Positions 33,622-42,530 of a stretch of 64,000 bases of DNA are shown here, one piece after another (within the stretch, counting starts at the first letter, position 1; each line of letters starts with the position of its first letter). A program made the translations under genes and the position numbers. The notes under the pieces are model-generated. The model searched no databases. It saw nothing but the letters and a program-made list of their open reading frames with translations, and was not told the origin of the DNA. The stretch is from DASUPK01 sp963728875 (lineage in GTDB: Bacteria; Actinomycetota; Thermoleophilia; Solirubrobacterales; 70-9): the NCBI GenBank assembly GCA_963728875.1, contig CAVSLJ010000003.1:1-64000 (forward strand), written 5' to 3'.

Positions 33622-35804
33622 TAGGTCTCGACGATCTCGTAGAGCGTCGTCCGCTGGGCCGGAGTCCGGCCGGCCCGGCGGGCAGCGTCTATGAGCTGCT
33701 CCGGCTCGAGCTTGACACCGTGGTGTGACCCGGCCATTCGCGAGATGTTCTCCTCCATCAGCGTCCCGCCGAGGTCGTTGACGCCCCAACGCAGGCTCTC
33801 GGTGGCTGCATCCAGTCCCATCTTCACCCAGCTCGCCTGCAGGTTGGTGATCGTCCTGCCGAGCGCGAGCCGGAACGCGGCGGTGTGCTTGAGGTTGTCC
33901 TGACGGGAGATCTCCTCCACCCCATGCGTGCGGCCGAGGAGAGTGTTGAAGGGGATGAAGCTGAGCGGCACGAACTCCGTGATCCCTCCGGTCCGCTCCT
34001 GGAGCTTCCGCACGATCCTCATGTGGCGCGCGAGCTCGCGCGGCTCCTCGATGTGTCCGAACATGACCGTCGAGGTCGAACGGAGGCCGGCGCGGTGCGA
34101 GGCCTCGATGATCTCGACCCAGCGGGCGACCGGCAGCTTGTTCGGGGAGATGCGCTGGCGCACCCCGTCGTCGAGGACCTCGGCCGCCGTGCCCGGCGTC
34201 GAGCCGAGGCCGCATTCGATCAGGTACTCGAACACGGAGTCCGGCGTCCGTCCCGAGCGCTCGCACATGTAGTGGATCTCCATCGGCGAGTAGGCATGCA
34301 GGTGGATGTCCGGGGCGCAGTCCTTCGCGAAGCTGAGCCAGCGGCCGTAGTCCTCCAGGGTGTAGTCGGGGTGGATCCCGCCCTGCATGCAGATCTCGGT
34401 CGCCCCGAAGTCGATCGCCTCCTGGACCCGGGCGGCGAAATCGTCCTCGGCGACCAGGTAGGCATCCGGTGAGCGCTTGCCCTGGCCGAAGCCGCAGAAG
34501 GCGCAGCCGACCACGCAGACGTTGGTGAAGTTGATGTTGCGGTTGACGACGAAGGTCGCCGTCTCGCCGGCCAGCTCCGCGCGCAGCTCGTCGGCAGCGG
34601 CCCGCATCTCCTCGATCACCTCGGGGCGCGTCTCGGAGAAGAGCGCCGTCAGCTCTTCCTCGCTGAGCCCCTCGCCGCGGCGGCCCTTCTCGATCGCCCC
34701 GGGCGCCACCTCGGGCGAGGGCGGAGTCTCCTGTCGGCGACCCGAGCCGCGCCTGGGGATGAAGCTCCAGTACTTGAGCTTCACGACGTCGAGGACGCCC
34801 TGCTCCATCCACTCCGGGTCGAGGTACTGGGGATAGGCGCAGAGGCGCTCGGTGAGCGCGTAGCCGCGCGGCGCCAGCTCCTTGCGCACCTGATGGGGGC
34901 TCGGGAAGGGCTCCTCGGGAGAGATGTGATCGCCGTTGCTCGAGAGCCCGCCCAGGTCGGTGGCGCCCGCCTCGACCAGTTCCGGCCACCAGTCGGCGAG
35001 GTTGGGCGGCACCTGGACTCCGACGTCGGGCATCAGCCGCTTGGACTCCGAGATCAGGTGCTTCATCTCATCGATGGAGACGGGCCTCGCCCACTCCGGG
35101 AGAGGAAGCTCGGCGGACCCCTCGTCCTCCCCGGTCCAGCGCCTGCGCGATGCCTCGTCGGCGATATCGGCGACCTCGGCGCCGTAGTAGCGCGGATGCG
35201 GGACGAAGTTCTGGAGGATCACCTCCTGGACGTGACCGTACTCGGCATGGATGGCGGCGATCGCCTCGAGGGCCGCCACGCACTCCTCCGGCTTCTCGCC
35301 GATGCCGACCAGGATCCCGGTGGTGAATGGAATCCGCAGCTCCCCGGCCAGGCGAATCGTCTCCAGCCGCTTCGCCGGGTGCTTGGTCGGTGAGCCCTGG
35401 TGGACGACCAGGTCTGGATTGGTCGACTCCAGCATCAGGCCCTGGGAGGCGGACACCTCCCGGAGCCGACTCAGATCCTCGCGAGAGAGGACGCCGACGT
35501 TCGTGTGCGGAAGCAGGCCGCGCTCGAGGCCCTTCTGGCAGGCCCAGATGACGTAGGAGGTGAAGTCCTCGTGTCCCCAACCATGGAGGAGCTTCGCCAC
35601 CTCCGGGTTGACCTCGGGGCGCTCCCCGGTGAGGACGAGGAGCTCCTTCGCGTTGCGCCGCACGGCCTCGTCCAGGCGGCGCTCCACCTCGTCCGGGTCG
35701 TGGAGGTGCGCCCGGTGGGTGGCGAAGGCGCAGTACTTGCAGTAGCACTGACACGTCCTCGAGAGCGAGAGCGTGTAGTTGCGCGAGAAGGTGACCCTGC
35801 GCAT
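33618..35804 (-). CDS. fbiC: FO synthase (fused CofG-CofH)
   Basis: 728 aa with two radical-SAM modules. CofG half: CQCYCKYC (CxxxCxxC cluster site) near residue 19, then FTTGILVGIGE and VILQNFVPHP. CofH half from about residue 400: FVVNRNINFTNVCVVGCAFC with the second CxxxCxxC, MQGGIHPD, and LGSTPGTAAE. It condenses tyrosine with the flavin-pathway pyrimidine to make the deazaflavin FO, the chromophore used by CofD. The bidomain fusion is the actinobacterial form. ATG start; the stop shares CTAG with the neighbouring plus-strand gene. Confidence 0.96.
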   Translation of the reverse strand: MRRVTFSRNYTLSLSRTCQCYCKYCAFATHRAHLHDPDEVERRLDEAVRRNAKELLVLTGERPEVNPEVAKLLHGWGHEDFTSYVIWACQKGLERGLLPHTNVGVLSREDLSRLREVSASQGLMLESTNPDLVVHQGSPTKHPAKRLETIRLAGELRIPFTTGILVGIGEKPEECVAALEAIAAIHAEYGHVQEVILQNFVPHPRYYGAEVADIADEASRRRWTGEDEGSAELPLPEWARPVSIDEMKHLISESKRLMPDVGVQVPPNLADWWPELVEAGATDLGGLSSNGDHISPEEPFPSPHQVRKELAPRGYALTERLCAYPQYLDPEWMEQGVLDVVKLKYWSFIPRRGSGRRQETPPSPEVAPGAIEKGRRGEGLSEEELTALFSETRPEVIEEMRAAADELRAELAGETATFVVNRNINFTNVCVVGCAFCGFGQGKRSPDAYLVAEDDFAARVQEAIDFGATEICMQGGIHPDYTLEDYGRWLSFAKDCAPDIHLHAYSPMEIHYMCERSGRTPDSVFEYLIECGLGSTPGTAAEVLDDGVRQRISPNKLPVARWVEIIEASHRAGLRSTSTVMFGHIEEPRELARHMRIVRKLQERTGGITEFVPLSFIPFNTLLGRTHGVEEISRQDNLKHTAAFRLALGRTITNLQASWVKMGLDAATESLRWGVNDLGGTLMEENISRMAGSHHGVKLEPEQLIDAARRAGRTPAQRTTLYEIVETY

Positions 35805-35858
35805 GGCAGCCTCAACCTACCGAAGGGACCCCTTCGGCATGATCGGCCGCCACAAACC

Positions 35859-35953
35859 CCGCGGCCGGACCTACGGCCACAAGCGGCCGCCCCGCATAAG
35901 TCGCTACGGGCTTCGCCCTTCGCTCCTGTAGCGAGCGGCCTGGTGGCCGCTAG
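35859..35953 (+). repeat. CTAG-ended dispersed repeat, copy C
   Basis: Closest to copy B. Shares AAGCGGCCGC, GCATAAGTCGCT, GGGCTTCGCCC and GCGGCCTGGTGGCCGCTAG. Lies between fbiC and the aquaporin gene, and its CTAG gives the aquaporin stop. A further palindrome GAAGGGACCCCTTC lies at 35823-35836. Confidence 0.72.
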
Positions 35954-36771
35954 CTCCCGGCGATGCCGCCTGGGGGCGACGACGGCGGAGGTCCGCCGGG
36001 CCCCTGGCGCAGGGGCGGGGACTCGCCCGCGGGCGGAGCCGGGCCGCGTGGGGCGACGGTATCCGCCATCTCCTGCACCGGGCCGCTCGAGGGCTCGATG
36101 ATGAACCTGTAGACGGCCGCGGCGAGCAGGCCTCCAACCAGCGGGCCGAGGATGTAGGCCCAGGCGTCGGTGAAGTGGTTGCTGACCAGCGCCGGCCCGA
36201 ACCAGCGCGCCGGGTTGAAGGAGCCGCCGGTGAGCGGGCCGAGCACCATGACCAGGAAGCCCAGCGCGCCGCCGATGCTGAGGGCAGCCCAACGGCGGGT
36301 CTCCGGGTTGAGTGCCACGGCGAGCACGACCAGCACGAGGACGAAAGCGCCGATGCCCTCCACGATGAATCCCTGGAAGGCGCCGCCCAGCAGGGCACTG
36401 ACCTTAGGTGTGCCGTAGTCGGATGCACGGCCCTCGTCAAGCAGGAAGGCCTTCGTCAGCAGCGCGCCGAGCACGCCGCCCGAGAGCTGGGCGAGGATGT
36501 AGACGAGACCGTCGATCGGGTCGATTCGGCGGATCACGATGAACGCGGTGGTGATCGCCGGATTGAAGTGCCCGCCGCTCGCCACGCCGATGCTGATGAT
36601 CAGCGCGAACAGCAGCAGGAAGTGCGTCAGGCCGACAACGGCGAAGTCCGACCCGAACTGCGAGTTGGAGCCGGTGGCCACATAAAGCGCGACAACGCTC
36701 GTGATGAAGAAGACCAGGAGCAGCGTCCCGACCAGCTCGGCGACATACGCCGCTAGACCTCGATCTTGCAT
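35950..36771 (-). CDS. Aquaporin / MIP-family channel
   Basis: 273 aa. Six TM helices and both half-helix motifs, GGHFNPAIT and TGGSFNPARWFGPA (with the selectivity Arg). Forms a water or small-solute channel in the cytoplasmic membrane. A Pro/Gly-rich C-terminal tail of about 45 residues is unusual in length. ATG with GAGGAGGTC upstream. The stop lies in a dispersed repeat. Confidence 0.93.
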   Translation of the reverse strand: MQDRGLAAYVAELVGTLLLVFFITSVVALYVATGSNSQFGSDFAVVGLTHFLLLFALIISIGVASGGHFNPAITTAFIVIRRIDPIDGLVYILAQLSGGVLGALLTKAFLLDEGRASDYGTPKVSALLGGAFQGFIVEGIGAFVLVLVVLAVALNPETRRWAALSIGGALGFLVMVLGPLTGGSFNPARWFGPALVSNHFTDAWAYILGPLVGGLLAAAVYRFIIEPSSGPVQEMADTVAPRGPAPPAGESPPLRQGPGGPPPSSPPGGIAGS

Positions 36772-36881
36772 CTCTGAGTGACCTCCTCGTAGGTGTCCGA
36801 CCTGACAGCGGCGCGCAGTCTAACTGCATTTCCCGCCGGGCCGAGACCCCCTCGCAAACCTTTATCGCGGCCTTATGAAAC

Positions 36882-36904
36882 GGGTCGCTCCTCTCGGAGC
36901 GCCC
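36882..36904 (+). repeat. Dispersed hairpin element, copy 2
   Basis: GGG-T-CGCTC..GAGCG-CCC hairpin followed by CTCGCATA. The copies at 19842-19862 and 46392-46412 have CGCGC/GCGCG arms instead, so stem pairing is conserved by compensatory changes. Confidence 0.6.
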
Positions 36905-36911
36905 TCGCATA

Positions 36912-36917
36912 TAGGGT
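36912..36917 (+). promoter_or_regulatory. -10 element TAGGGT, leaderless-type
   Basis: Nine nucleotides before ATG 36927. Lies at the end of the hairpin element. Confidence 0.4.
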
Positions 36918-36926
36918 CAGCGGCGA

Positions 36927-37862
36927 ATGAGACGGGTCGCCGCGCTGCTGGCGGCCGCCCTCCTCGTCACGCTCATCGGGTGCGGAGGGGGCGGCGCTGA
37001 ACCGGGCGCGCCGAAGGGCGCGACCCTGGTCCTCGACTTCCAGCCGAACGCCGTGCACTCCGGCATCTACGCCGCGCAGGCGAACGGCTACTTCAGGGAC
37101 GAGGGGATCGACCTCCACATCCAGGAGCCGTCGAGCACGGCGGACAGCGCCAAGCTGCTCGAAACGGGGCGGGCCGACTTCGCGGTGATGGACATCAGCG
37201 ACTTCGGCATCGCCAGGGAGCGCGGCCTGGATCTGGCCGCGATCGCCGCCGTCGTCCAGCGGCCGCTCGCGTCGGTGATTGCCCGCGACCTCGACGAGAT
37301 CCGGACGCCGGCGGACCTGGCCGGGAAGACGATCGGGGTCACCGGAGTCCCCTCCGACGATGCCGTCCTCGACACGGTGCTGCGGTCCGGAGGAGTGGAC
37401 CCGTCGGACGTGCACCGGGTCACGATCGGCTTCAACGCGGTCGCGGACCTGGCGGCCGGCAAGGTCGACGCGGCCACCGCCTTCTGGAACGCCGAGGGAG
37501 TCGAGCTGCGGCAGGAGGGCATCCCGATCCGCGAGTTCCGCGTGGACCAGTTCGGGGCCCCGCGCTACCCCGAGCTCCTCCTGGTCGCGAAGACGGGGAA
37601 TGAACAGCTCGGTGACCAGCTGATCAGTGGACTCCGCCGGGGCTACGGCGTCCTCGGCCGTCACCCGCAGCAGGCGCTCGATGACCTGCTCGCCCAGGTC
37701 CCAGGCCTAGCCGGCGCGGCGCAGAACGCTCAGCTCGAGGCGCTCACCTCGAGCAGGGCGTTCTCACTCGGAAGCACCGCCGCGACACCGGCACTCGCGC
37801 CGGACGCAATCGAGCGCTGGCGAGCCTGGGCGATCCAGTCAGGCCTGCTCGGGCAGGGCTAG
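36927..37862 (+). CDS. NMT1/THI5-like substrate-binding lipoprotein
   Basis: 311 aa. Lipoprotein signal ALLVTLIGC (lipobox Cys at about residue 19), then a periplasmic-binding fold of the NMT1 type: LDFQPNAVHSGIYAAQANGYF, DFAVMDISDFGIA, LAGKTIGVTGVPSDDAVLD, ATAFWNAEGVEL. Relatives bind thiamine-pyrimidine precursors or riboflavin for ABC uptake. No permease or ATPase gene is adjacent and no TPP or FMN riboswitch is visible upstream, so the substrate is uncertain. Its stop shares CTAG with the convergent gene. Confidence 0.85.
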   Translation: MRRVAALLAAALLVTLIGCGGGGAEPGAPKGATLVLDFQPNAVHSGIYAAQANGYFRDEGIDLHIQEPSSTADSAKLLETGRADFAVMDISDFGIARERGLDLAAIAAVVQRPLASVIARDLDEIRTPADLAGKTIGVTGVPSDDAVLDTVLRSGGVDPSDVHRVTIGFNAVADLAAGKVDAATAFWNAEGVELRQEGIPIREFRVDQFGAPRYPELLLVAKTGNEQLGDQLISGLRRGYGVLGRHPQQALDDLLAQVPGLAGAAQNAQLEALTSSRAFSLGSTAATPALAPDAIERWRAWAIQSGLLGQG

Positions 37863-38176
37863 ACGAGCGCCTTCTCCACCAGCTCCGGCAGCTCCCTGAC
37901 CATCCGGCTCCGCGGGACCGCCAGCGTCAGGCCGGCCTGCTCGGCGCGGGTCTTGGTGTCGACGTCCGTGTGCTGGTAGAAGCCGATCACCGGGACGCCC
38001 AGCTCAACCAGGCGCTCGGGGGGCACCGCATCCAGGTCGGCGACCACGAGGTCGATGCCATCGAGCTCGTCGGGCACCTGGCTGTCCTGCTCCACCTCGT
38101 GCCCGCTCGCCTCGAGGGCGGTGCGCACGCGGCTGGCAAGCATCAGATCTTGCACGAGGGCGGCGATCCGGGCCAT
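37859..38176 (-). CDS. Small receiver-like (CheY-fold) protein, degenerate
   Basis: 105 aa. Alternating strands and helices like a REC domain: IAALVQDLMLASRV, LVVADLDAV (Asp in the phospho position), PVIGFYQHTD, AGLTLAVPRSRMV. The acidic pair after strand 1 and the Lys after strand 5 are missing (Arg instead). Such proteins may be phosphorylation-independent adaptors. Function unknown. The stop shares CTAG with the convergent lipoprotein gene. Confidence 0.68.
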   Translation of the reverse strand: MARIAALVQDLMLASRVRTALEASGHEVEQDSQVPDELDGIDLVVADLDAVPPERLVELGVPVIGFYQHTDVDTKTRAEQAGLTLAVPRSRMVRELPELVEKALV

Positions 38177-38276
38177 GGCTCAAGTGTGACGGGCGAGCAG
38201 GCTCATGCGTCCAAGCAGGCCATTTGACCAAAAAAGAGGGATGTAGGAGCGGACGTGCGTTCCGATACTTGCGTCC

Positions 38277-40268
38277 GTGGGGCGAATCGCCGATCCCCGA
38301 AATTCCCGCCGCAGGGTGCTGCCTTGGGCTGCCGTGGGCTTCTCGATCATCTGGGGCACGGTCATCGGGCTGGCGGCGACGCGAGGAGCCACCGGATTGG
38401 CCGCGTTCGCCGGCGTCGGGATGCTGTTCACCGTCGCGCTGACCGTACTGCTCCATCGCCAGCAGGCCGAGCTGCGCGACCTCGCCGAGACCGACCCGCT
38501 CACCGGCCTGATCAACCACCGCGGCTTCCAGGAGGCGCTCCGCAGCGAACTGCAGAAGGCGGCGGCGAAGCGCGACGCCGTCGCCGTGGTCGCCCTCGAC
38601 CTCGATGACTTCAAGGGAATCAACGAGCGCCACGGCCATCCGTTCGGCGACGGCGTCCTGGAGGGGGTCGGCGCCCAGCTTCGCAAGTCGGTTCGCGGAG
38701 CCGACATCGCCGCCCGCACCGGCGGCGAGGAGTTCGCGCTGATCCTGCCCGGCACCGAGGCCGAGACGGCGCAGGAGATCGCCGAGCGCGTCCGTACCGC
38801 GGTCGCCCGGCTCTCTCCCGCCGGATCCGAGCTGAGCTGTTCCGCCGGCGTCGCCGTCTACCCGGTGGACGCCGACAGCGCCGACACGCTCCTGCAGCTC
38901 GCCGAGGGCGCCCTCTACTGGGCGAAACGGTCAGGAAAGTCCCGGACTCGGCGCTTCGATCCTGATCATGTACGCCTCAGCGGCGACGCACCGCAGCGCT
39001 CGGAGATCGAGCGCATTCTCAAGGAGCGCGCGATCGAGCCGCTCTACCAGCCCGTCGCCTCCCTCACCACGGGCCGCCTGATCGGCTATGAGGCGCTCGC
39101 GCGATTCCCGGATGCCCCGGATCGCCCGCCCTCGACCTGGTTCGCGCAGGCCAACGCCTGCGGGCTCGGGCCCGAGCTCGAGGCGGCTGCGATCCAGGCG
39201 GCGCTCGAGCGGATCGGTCGCCCCCCGGGAACGCACATCGCGGTCAACGTCAGCCCCTCTGCGCTTTCCACCGATGCGGTGAAGCGCGTCCTGCCCGACG
39301 ACCTCTCCGACGTGATCATCGAGCTCACCGAGCACGAGGTCTACGTCGGCGACAGCCTGTTGGCGAACTCGCTCGCCCAGCTCCGCGAGCGCGGCGCGAG
39401 GATCGCGATCGACGACGCCGGCGCCGGCTACGCCGGCCTCAAGCAGGTCATGTGGGTCCGCCCGGACATCGTCAAGCTCGACCTCGAGTTGACCCGTGCC
39501 ATCCATTCCGACCCGGTGCGGATGGCGCTCGTCGAGTCGCTCGTCCGGTTCGCCCGCCGCGTCGGCGCCACCGTCTGCGCGGAGGGGATCGAGAGCCACG
39601 ACGACATCGAGGTGCTCTCCAATCTCGACGTTCCGTGGGGGCAGGGCTATGCGATCGGGCGTCCCGCCCCACCGTGGAGCCAGGTCTCCCCTCCCGCCGC
39701 CGAGACCTGCCGCGACGCGCTCGCGAATGCCCTGATCTCCACCCCCGGCGGCGATACCCCGACGATCTCCGCGGGCGACCGGCGGCTGGAGCATCTCAGC
39801 GCTCGCCTGGCGAACGCCCGGAGCCGCTCCGACCTCAACAGCGTCCTCGACCTGATCGCCGGAGAGCTGCATGCGGACAAGGTCGCCCTCTCTCAGTTCC
39901 ATGCCGACATGGGCGTGATCGAGACGCTCGCGGAGAGCGGCGAGCAGCCCGAGGAGGAGTACTTCGCCGTGGACCAGTACCCGACCACCGAGCGCGTCAT
40001 CGAGCGGCAGGAATCGGCGCAGGTGTTGGTGGGCGACCCGCGGGCCGACCGCCACGAGGTCGAGCTGATGCTCGCGCTGGGCTACCGGACGCTGCTGATC
40101 GTGCCGGTGGTCATCCGCGGTGAGAGCCTGGGCATGGTCGAGGCCATGTGCCATGAGGAGCGGCCCTGGACCCGAACCGAGATGAACCGGGCCCGCATCG
40201 TTTCCAACCAGCTCGCCTCGGTCATCCAGACCTTCTTCCGGGTCCCGGACCCGGAGCGCTTCGTCTAG
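38277..40268 (+). CDS. GGDEF-EAL-GAF cyclic-di-GMP enzyme
   Basis: 663 aa. Two N-terminal TM helices (about 15-35 and 38-57). The GGDEF domain has an intact GGEEF active site and an RGAD I-site five residues before it. The EAL domain has YEALARF, NVSPSALS, ELTEHE, DDAGAGYAG, KLDLEL and CAEGIES, so most catalytic residues look intact. The last ~170 residues form a GAF-like domain. Synthase and phosphodiesterase activities are both plausible. GTG start with GATACT 7 nt upstream. GAF at the C-terminal side of EAL is an uncommon order. Confidence 0.87.
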   Translation: MGRIADPRNSRRRVLPWAAVGFSIIWGTVIGLAATRGATGLAAFAGVGMLFTVALTVLLHRQQAELRDLAETDPLTGLINHRGFQEALRSELQKAAAKRDAVAVVALDLDDFKGINERHGHPFGDGVLEGVGAQLRKSVRGADIAARTGGEEFALILPGTEAETAQEIAERVRTAVARLSPAGSELSCSAGVAVYPVDADSADTLLQLAEGALYWAKRSGKSRTRRFDPDHVRLSGDAPQRSEIERILKERAIEPLYQPVASLTTGRLIGYEALARFPDAPDRPPSTWFAQANACGLGPELEAAAIQAALERIGRPPGTHIAVNVSPSALSTDAVKRVLPDDLSDVIIELTEHEVYVGDSLLANSLAQLRERGARIAIDDAGAGYAGLKQVMWVRPDIVKLDLELTRAIHSDPVRMALVESLVRFARRVGATVCAEGIESHDDIEVLSNLDVPWGQGYAIGRPAPPWSQVSPPAAETCRDALANALISTPGGDTPTISAGDRRLEHLSARLANARSRSDLNSVLDLIAGELHADKVALSQFHADMGVIETLAESGEQPEEEYFAVDQYPTTERVIERQESAQVLVGDPRADRHEVELMLALGYRTLLIVPVVIRGESLGMVEAMCHEERPWTRTEMNRARIVSNQLASVIQTFFRVPDPERFV

Positions 40269-40274
40269 CGAGAT

Positions 40275-40637
40275 CTACAGGCTGCGCCGGCGCTGGAAGT
40301 CCCGCCGGATGCTGTCCGGCCGGCCCCACCACTGCATGATCTCGGCGCGGCCCTCCTGAGCGTCCCTGACCCTGAGCTCCCCGCCGATTCCCTCGCGGTC
40401 CAGCTTGGTCAACGCGCCCCGCACGGTCTCGGCCGCGGCCGCGTGCCCGAACCGGTGCGCGACGTTGATCCGCCAGTGCCAGTCGGCGCGCGAGTACGGC
40501 TGCGCGTTCACCAGGGACAGGATCACCGCCGCGTCGACGTAGCGGCTCTCATCGGCGATTCGCAGATCCATCTCGAGGTCGGTCCAGTCGCCGGGGAGGG
40601 TCTCGATGACGGCCTCGAAGTCCTGTGCCAGAGCCAC
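40275..40637 (-). CDS. Conserved-looking hypothetical protein
   Basis: 120 aa, mixed alpha/beta: FEAVIETLPGDWTDLEMDL, YVDAAVILSLVNAQPY, WHWRINVAHRFGH, MQWWGRPDS. No TM or signal. I do not recognise a family. GTG start with TAGGCT six nt upstream; the hexamer overlaps the stop of the SRPBCC gene. Last gene in the direction of the mntR-mntH-SRPBCC set. Confidence 0.65.
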   Translation of the reverse strand: MALAQDFEAVIETLPGDWTDLEMDLRIADESRYVDAAVILSLVNAQPYSRADWHWRINVAHRFGHAAAAETVRGALTKLDREGIGGELRVRDAQEGRAEIMQWWGRPDSIRRDFQRRRSL

Positions 40638-40643
40638 GGCGGA

Positions 40644-40649
40644 AGCCTA
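40644..40649 (-). promoter_or_regulatory. -10 element TAGGCT, leaderless-type
   Basis: Six nucleotides before GTG 40637, overlapping the upstream gene's stop codon. Confidence 0.4.
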
Positions 40650-41126
40650 GCTGCCGGAGACCGGGAGACCGCCGAAGCGCCGCCGGAGCCGGCGATGGCG
40701 ATGGGCGAAGATCGCCCGGAGGAGCGGGCGCATCGCCGCGCCGGGAAGTGGCAGCCGTGGTTCCCAGGCGACCGCGTCGGTGACCACGGCGCCGGCCTCG
40801 ACCGGCCGGATCGTGCGGATGTGCTCCCACCAGCGCTGGGAGAGCATCCGGGAGCGCTCGACGAACCCGCGTCCCTCGTCGATCTCGTCGAGCTTGATTT
40901 CGTCGTAGTCGACCGGAAGCACCCCGAGGAGAAGCACCCAGCTGCGGCCGATCGGCTTGCCGATCTCGACCGAGTTCAGGTCGAGGTCGCCGCCCCCCGG
41001 CACGGTCATCCGCAGCCAGGGCCCCAACTCGTCGTTCACGCCGTCCGCCGTCACAACCCAGCTCCAGATCTCCTTCGGGGCTGCGTCGAGCCGCGAGGAG
41101 ACCTGGATCCCCGCTCGCCTCTTCAT
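40647..41126 (-). CDS. SRPBCC (START-like) ligand-binding protein
   Basis: 159 aa. The start RRAGIQVSSRLDAAPKEIWSW is the first strand-helix of the SRPBCC/polyketide-cyclase fold; VVTDAVAWEPR and the long C-terminal helix complete it. Begins directly after the mntH stop, so probably co-transcribed with the metal transporter; the functional link is unclear. Confidence 0.75.
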   Translation of the reverse strand: MKRRAGIQVSSRLDAAPKEIWSWVVTADGVNDELGPWLRMTVPGGGDLDLNSVEIGKPIGRSWVLLLGVLPVDYDEIKLDEIDEGRGFVERSRMLSQRWWEHIRTIRPVEAGAVVTDAVAWEPRLPLPGAAMRPLLRAIFAHRHRRLRRRFGGLPVSGS

Positions 41127-42530
41127 CTATCCGATGAAGACCTGCTCGAGCAGGAAGACGTTGAGGGCGATGATCAGGCCGGAGAGGACGCTGGCGATCA
41201 GGGTCAGCCAGCGAGGGCTCGCGAGAGAGCCCATCAGGTCCGGCTTGCGCGTGAGCATCACCAGCGGGACGAGGGCGAACGGGATCCCGAAGGAGAGCAC
41301 GACCTGGCTCGCGACCAGGGCATCCGTCGGATCGAGCCCGATCGCGAGGACGATCAGCGCGGGGGTCAGGGTGATGGCTCTGCGCAGGAAAATCGGGATG
41401 CGGCGCCTGATGAAGCCCTGCATGACGACCTGGCCGGACATCGTCCCCACCGAGGACGAGGCGTAGCCGGACGCCAGCAGCGCGATGCCGAAGATCGTCG
41501 CGGCACCCGGCGAGACGAGCTGCTTGAGGCCGTCGAAGGCGCCGTCGATGGTGTCGATCCCGACCAACCCGCTGCCGTGGAAGAGCGCAGCGGCCATGAT
41601 CATCATCGAGAGGTTGACCGCCCCGGCGATCGCCATCGCGATCACGACGTCAATGCGCTCGAAGCGAAGAATCTGACGCTTCTCGCGCTCGTCGCGCCCC
41701 ACGATCCGGCGCTGAGTCAGGGCGGAGTGCAGGTAGATGACGTGGGGCATCACGGTCGCGCCGATGATGCCCACCGCCAGCAGCACGCTCTCGGTGCCGG
41801 CGAATCCGGGCGTGAAGAGGTGCTTTGCGACCTCACCTCCGTCGGGATTCGACTCGAAGACCTCGAAGGCGAACGCGAGCACGACCACTCCGACCATCGC
41901 GACGATCCCGGCCTCGAGGCGGCGGAAGCCCTTCTGCTGCAGGCCGAGGATCGCGAAGGCGCCGGCTCCCGCCAGCAGGCCGGCGGGGAACAGCGGTATC
42001 CCGAAGAGCAGGTTCAGGCCAAGCGCGGCGCCGACCACCTCGGCGATGTCGCAGGCCGCCGCGACGAGCTCGGCCTGGATCCAGAGGCCGATGGACGTCC
42101 GCCGGGAGAACGTGTCCCGACAGGCCTCCGCCAGGTTCTTCCCCGTCGCGATCCCGAGCTTGGCCGACTGGGTCTGGACGACCATCGCGATCAGGTTCGC
42201 GCCGAGCACCACCCAGAGCAACAGGTAGCCGAACTTGGCGCCGCCCGCGATGTTGGTGGCGAAGTTGCCCGGGTCGATGTACGCGACCGCGGCGATGAAG
42301 GCCGGCCCGAGGAAGGGCCAGATGCGCGGCAGGCCGCGCGAGTGGCCGTCGAGCGACCGCCGCGCCGCTCGGTTGACCGCCGCCTCGCCGGGAAGGACAT
42401 CCTCCGGCCGGACCTCCTCGATGCCGCCCAAGCCGTTCCCCGGCTCAGGCGGCGCCGAGAGCTCGCCGGGCACAGGATCCACGAGCCCAACGTCCTCCTC
42501 CAGCTCGGTCGAAAGCTCCTGGTCGCTCAT
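41127..42530 (-). CDS. mntH: NRAMP-family Mn2+/divalent metal transporter
   Basis: 467 aa, about 11 TM helices after an acidic cytoplasmic N-terminus. Metal-site motifs are present: YIDPGNFATN in TM1 (Asp, Asn) and ATVMPHVIYLHS in TM6 (Met, the residue favouring Mn/Fe). Proton-coupled uptake of manganese or iron. The ATG overlaps the regulator's stop (ATGA). The upstream DtxR-family gene is the obvious controller. Confidence 0.93.
   Translation of the reverse strand: MSDQELSTELEEDVGLVDPVPGELSAPPEPGNGLGGIEEVRPEDVLPGEAAVNRAARRSLDGHSRGLPRIWPFLGPAFIAAVAYIDPGNFATNIAGGAKFGYLLLWVVLGANLIAMVVQTQSAKLGIATGKNLAEACRDTFSRRTSIGLWIQAELVAAACDIAEVVGAALGLNLLFGIPLFPAGLLAGAGAFAILGLQQKGFRRLEAGIVAMVGVVVLAFAFEVFESNPDGGEVAKHLFTPGFAGTESVLLAVGIIGATVMPHVIYLHSALTQRRIVGRDEREKRQILRFERIDVVIAMAIAGAVNLSMMIMAAALFHGSGLVGIDTIDGAFDGLKQLVSPGAATIFGIALLASGYASSSVGTMSGQVVMQGFIRRRIPIFLRRAITLTPALIVLAIGLDPTDALVASQVVLSFGIPFALVPLVMLTRKPDLMGSLASPRWLTLIASVLSGLIIALNVFLLEQVFIG

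Noticed and set aside
31804..34989. A continuous open frame of more than 1000 codons on the minus strand
   Set aside because: It spans the zinc dehydrogenase in frame but then crosses the membrane-protein gene antisense and fbiC out of frame. Composition is Arg/Gly/Pro-rich with no family. Only the dehydrogenase part is real; high GC removes stops.
36772..36926. TPP or FMN riboswitch upstream of the NMT1-like gene
   Set aside because: None of the conserved TPP (CTGAGA, ACCTGA) or FMN core strings are present; only the dispersed hairpin is seen.
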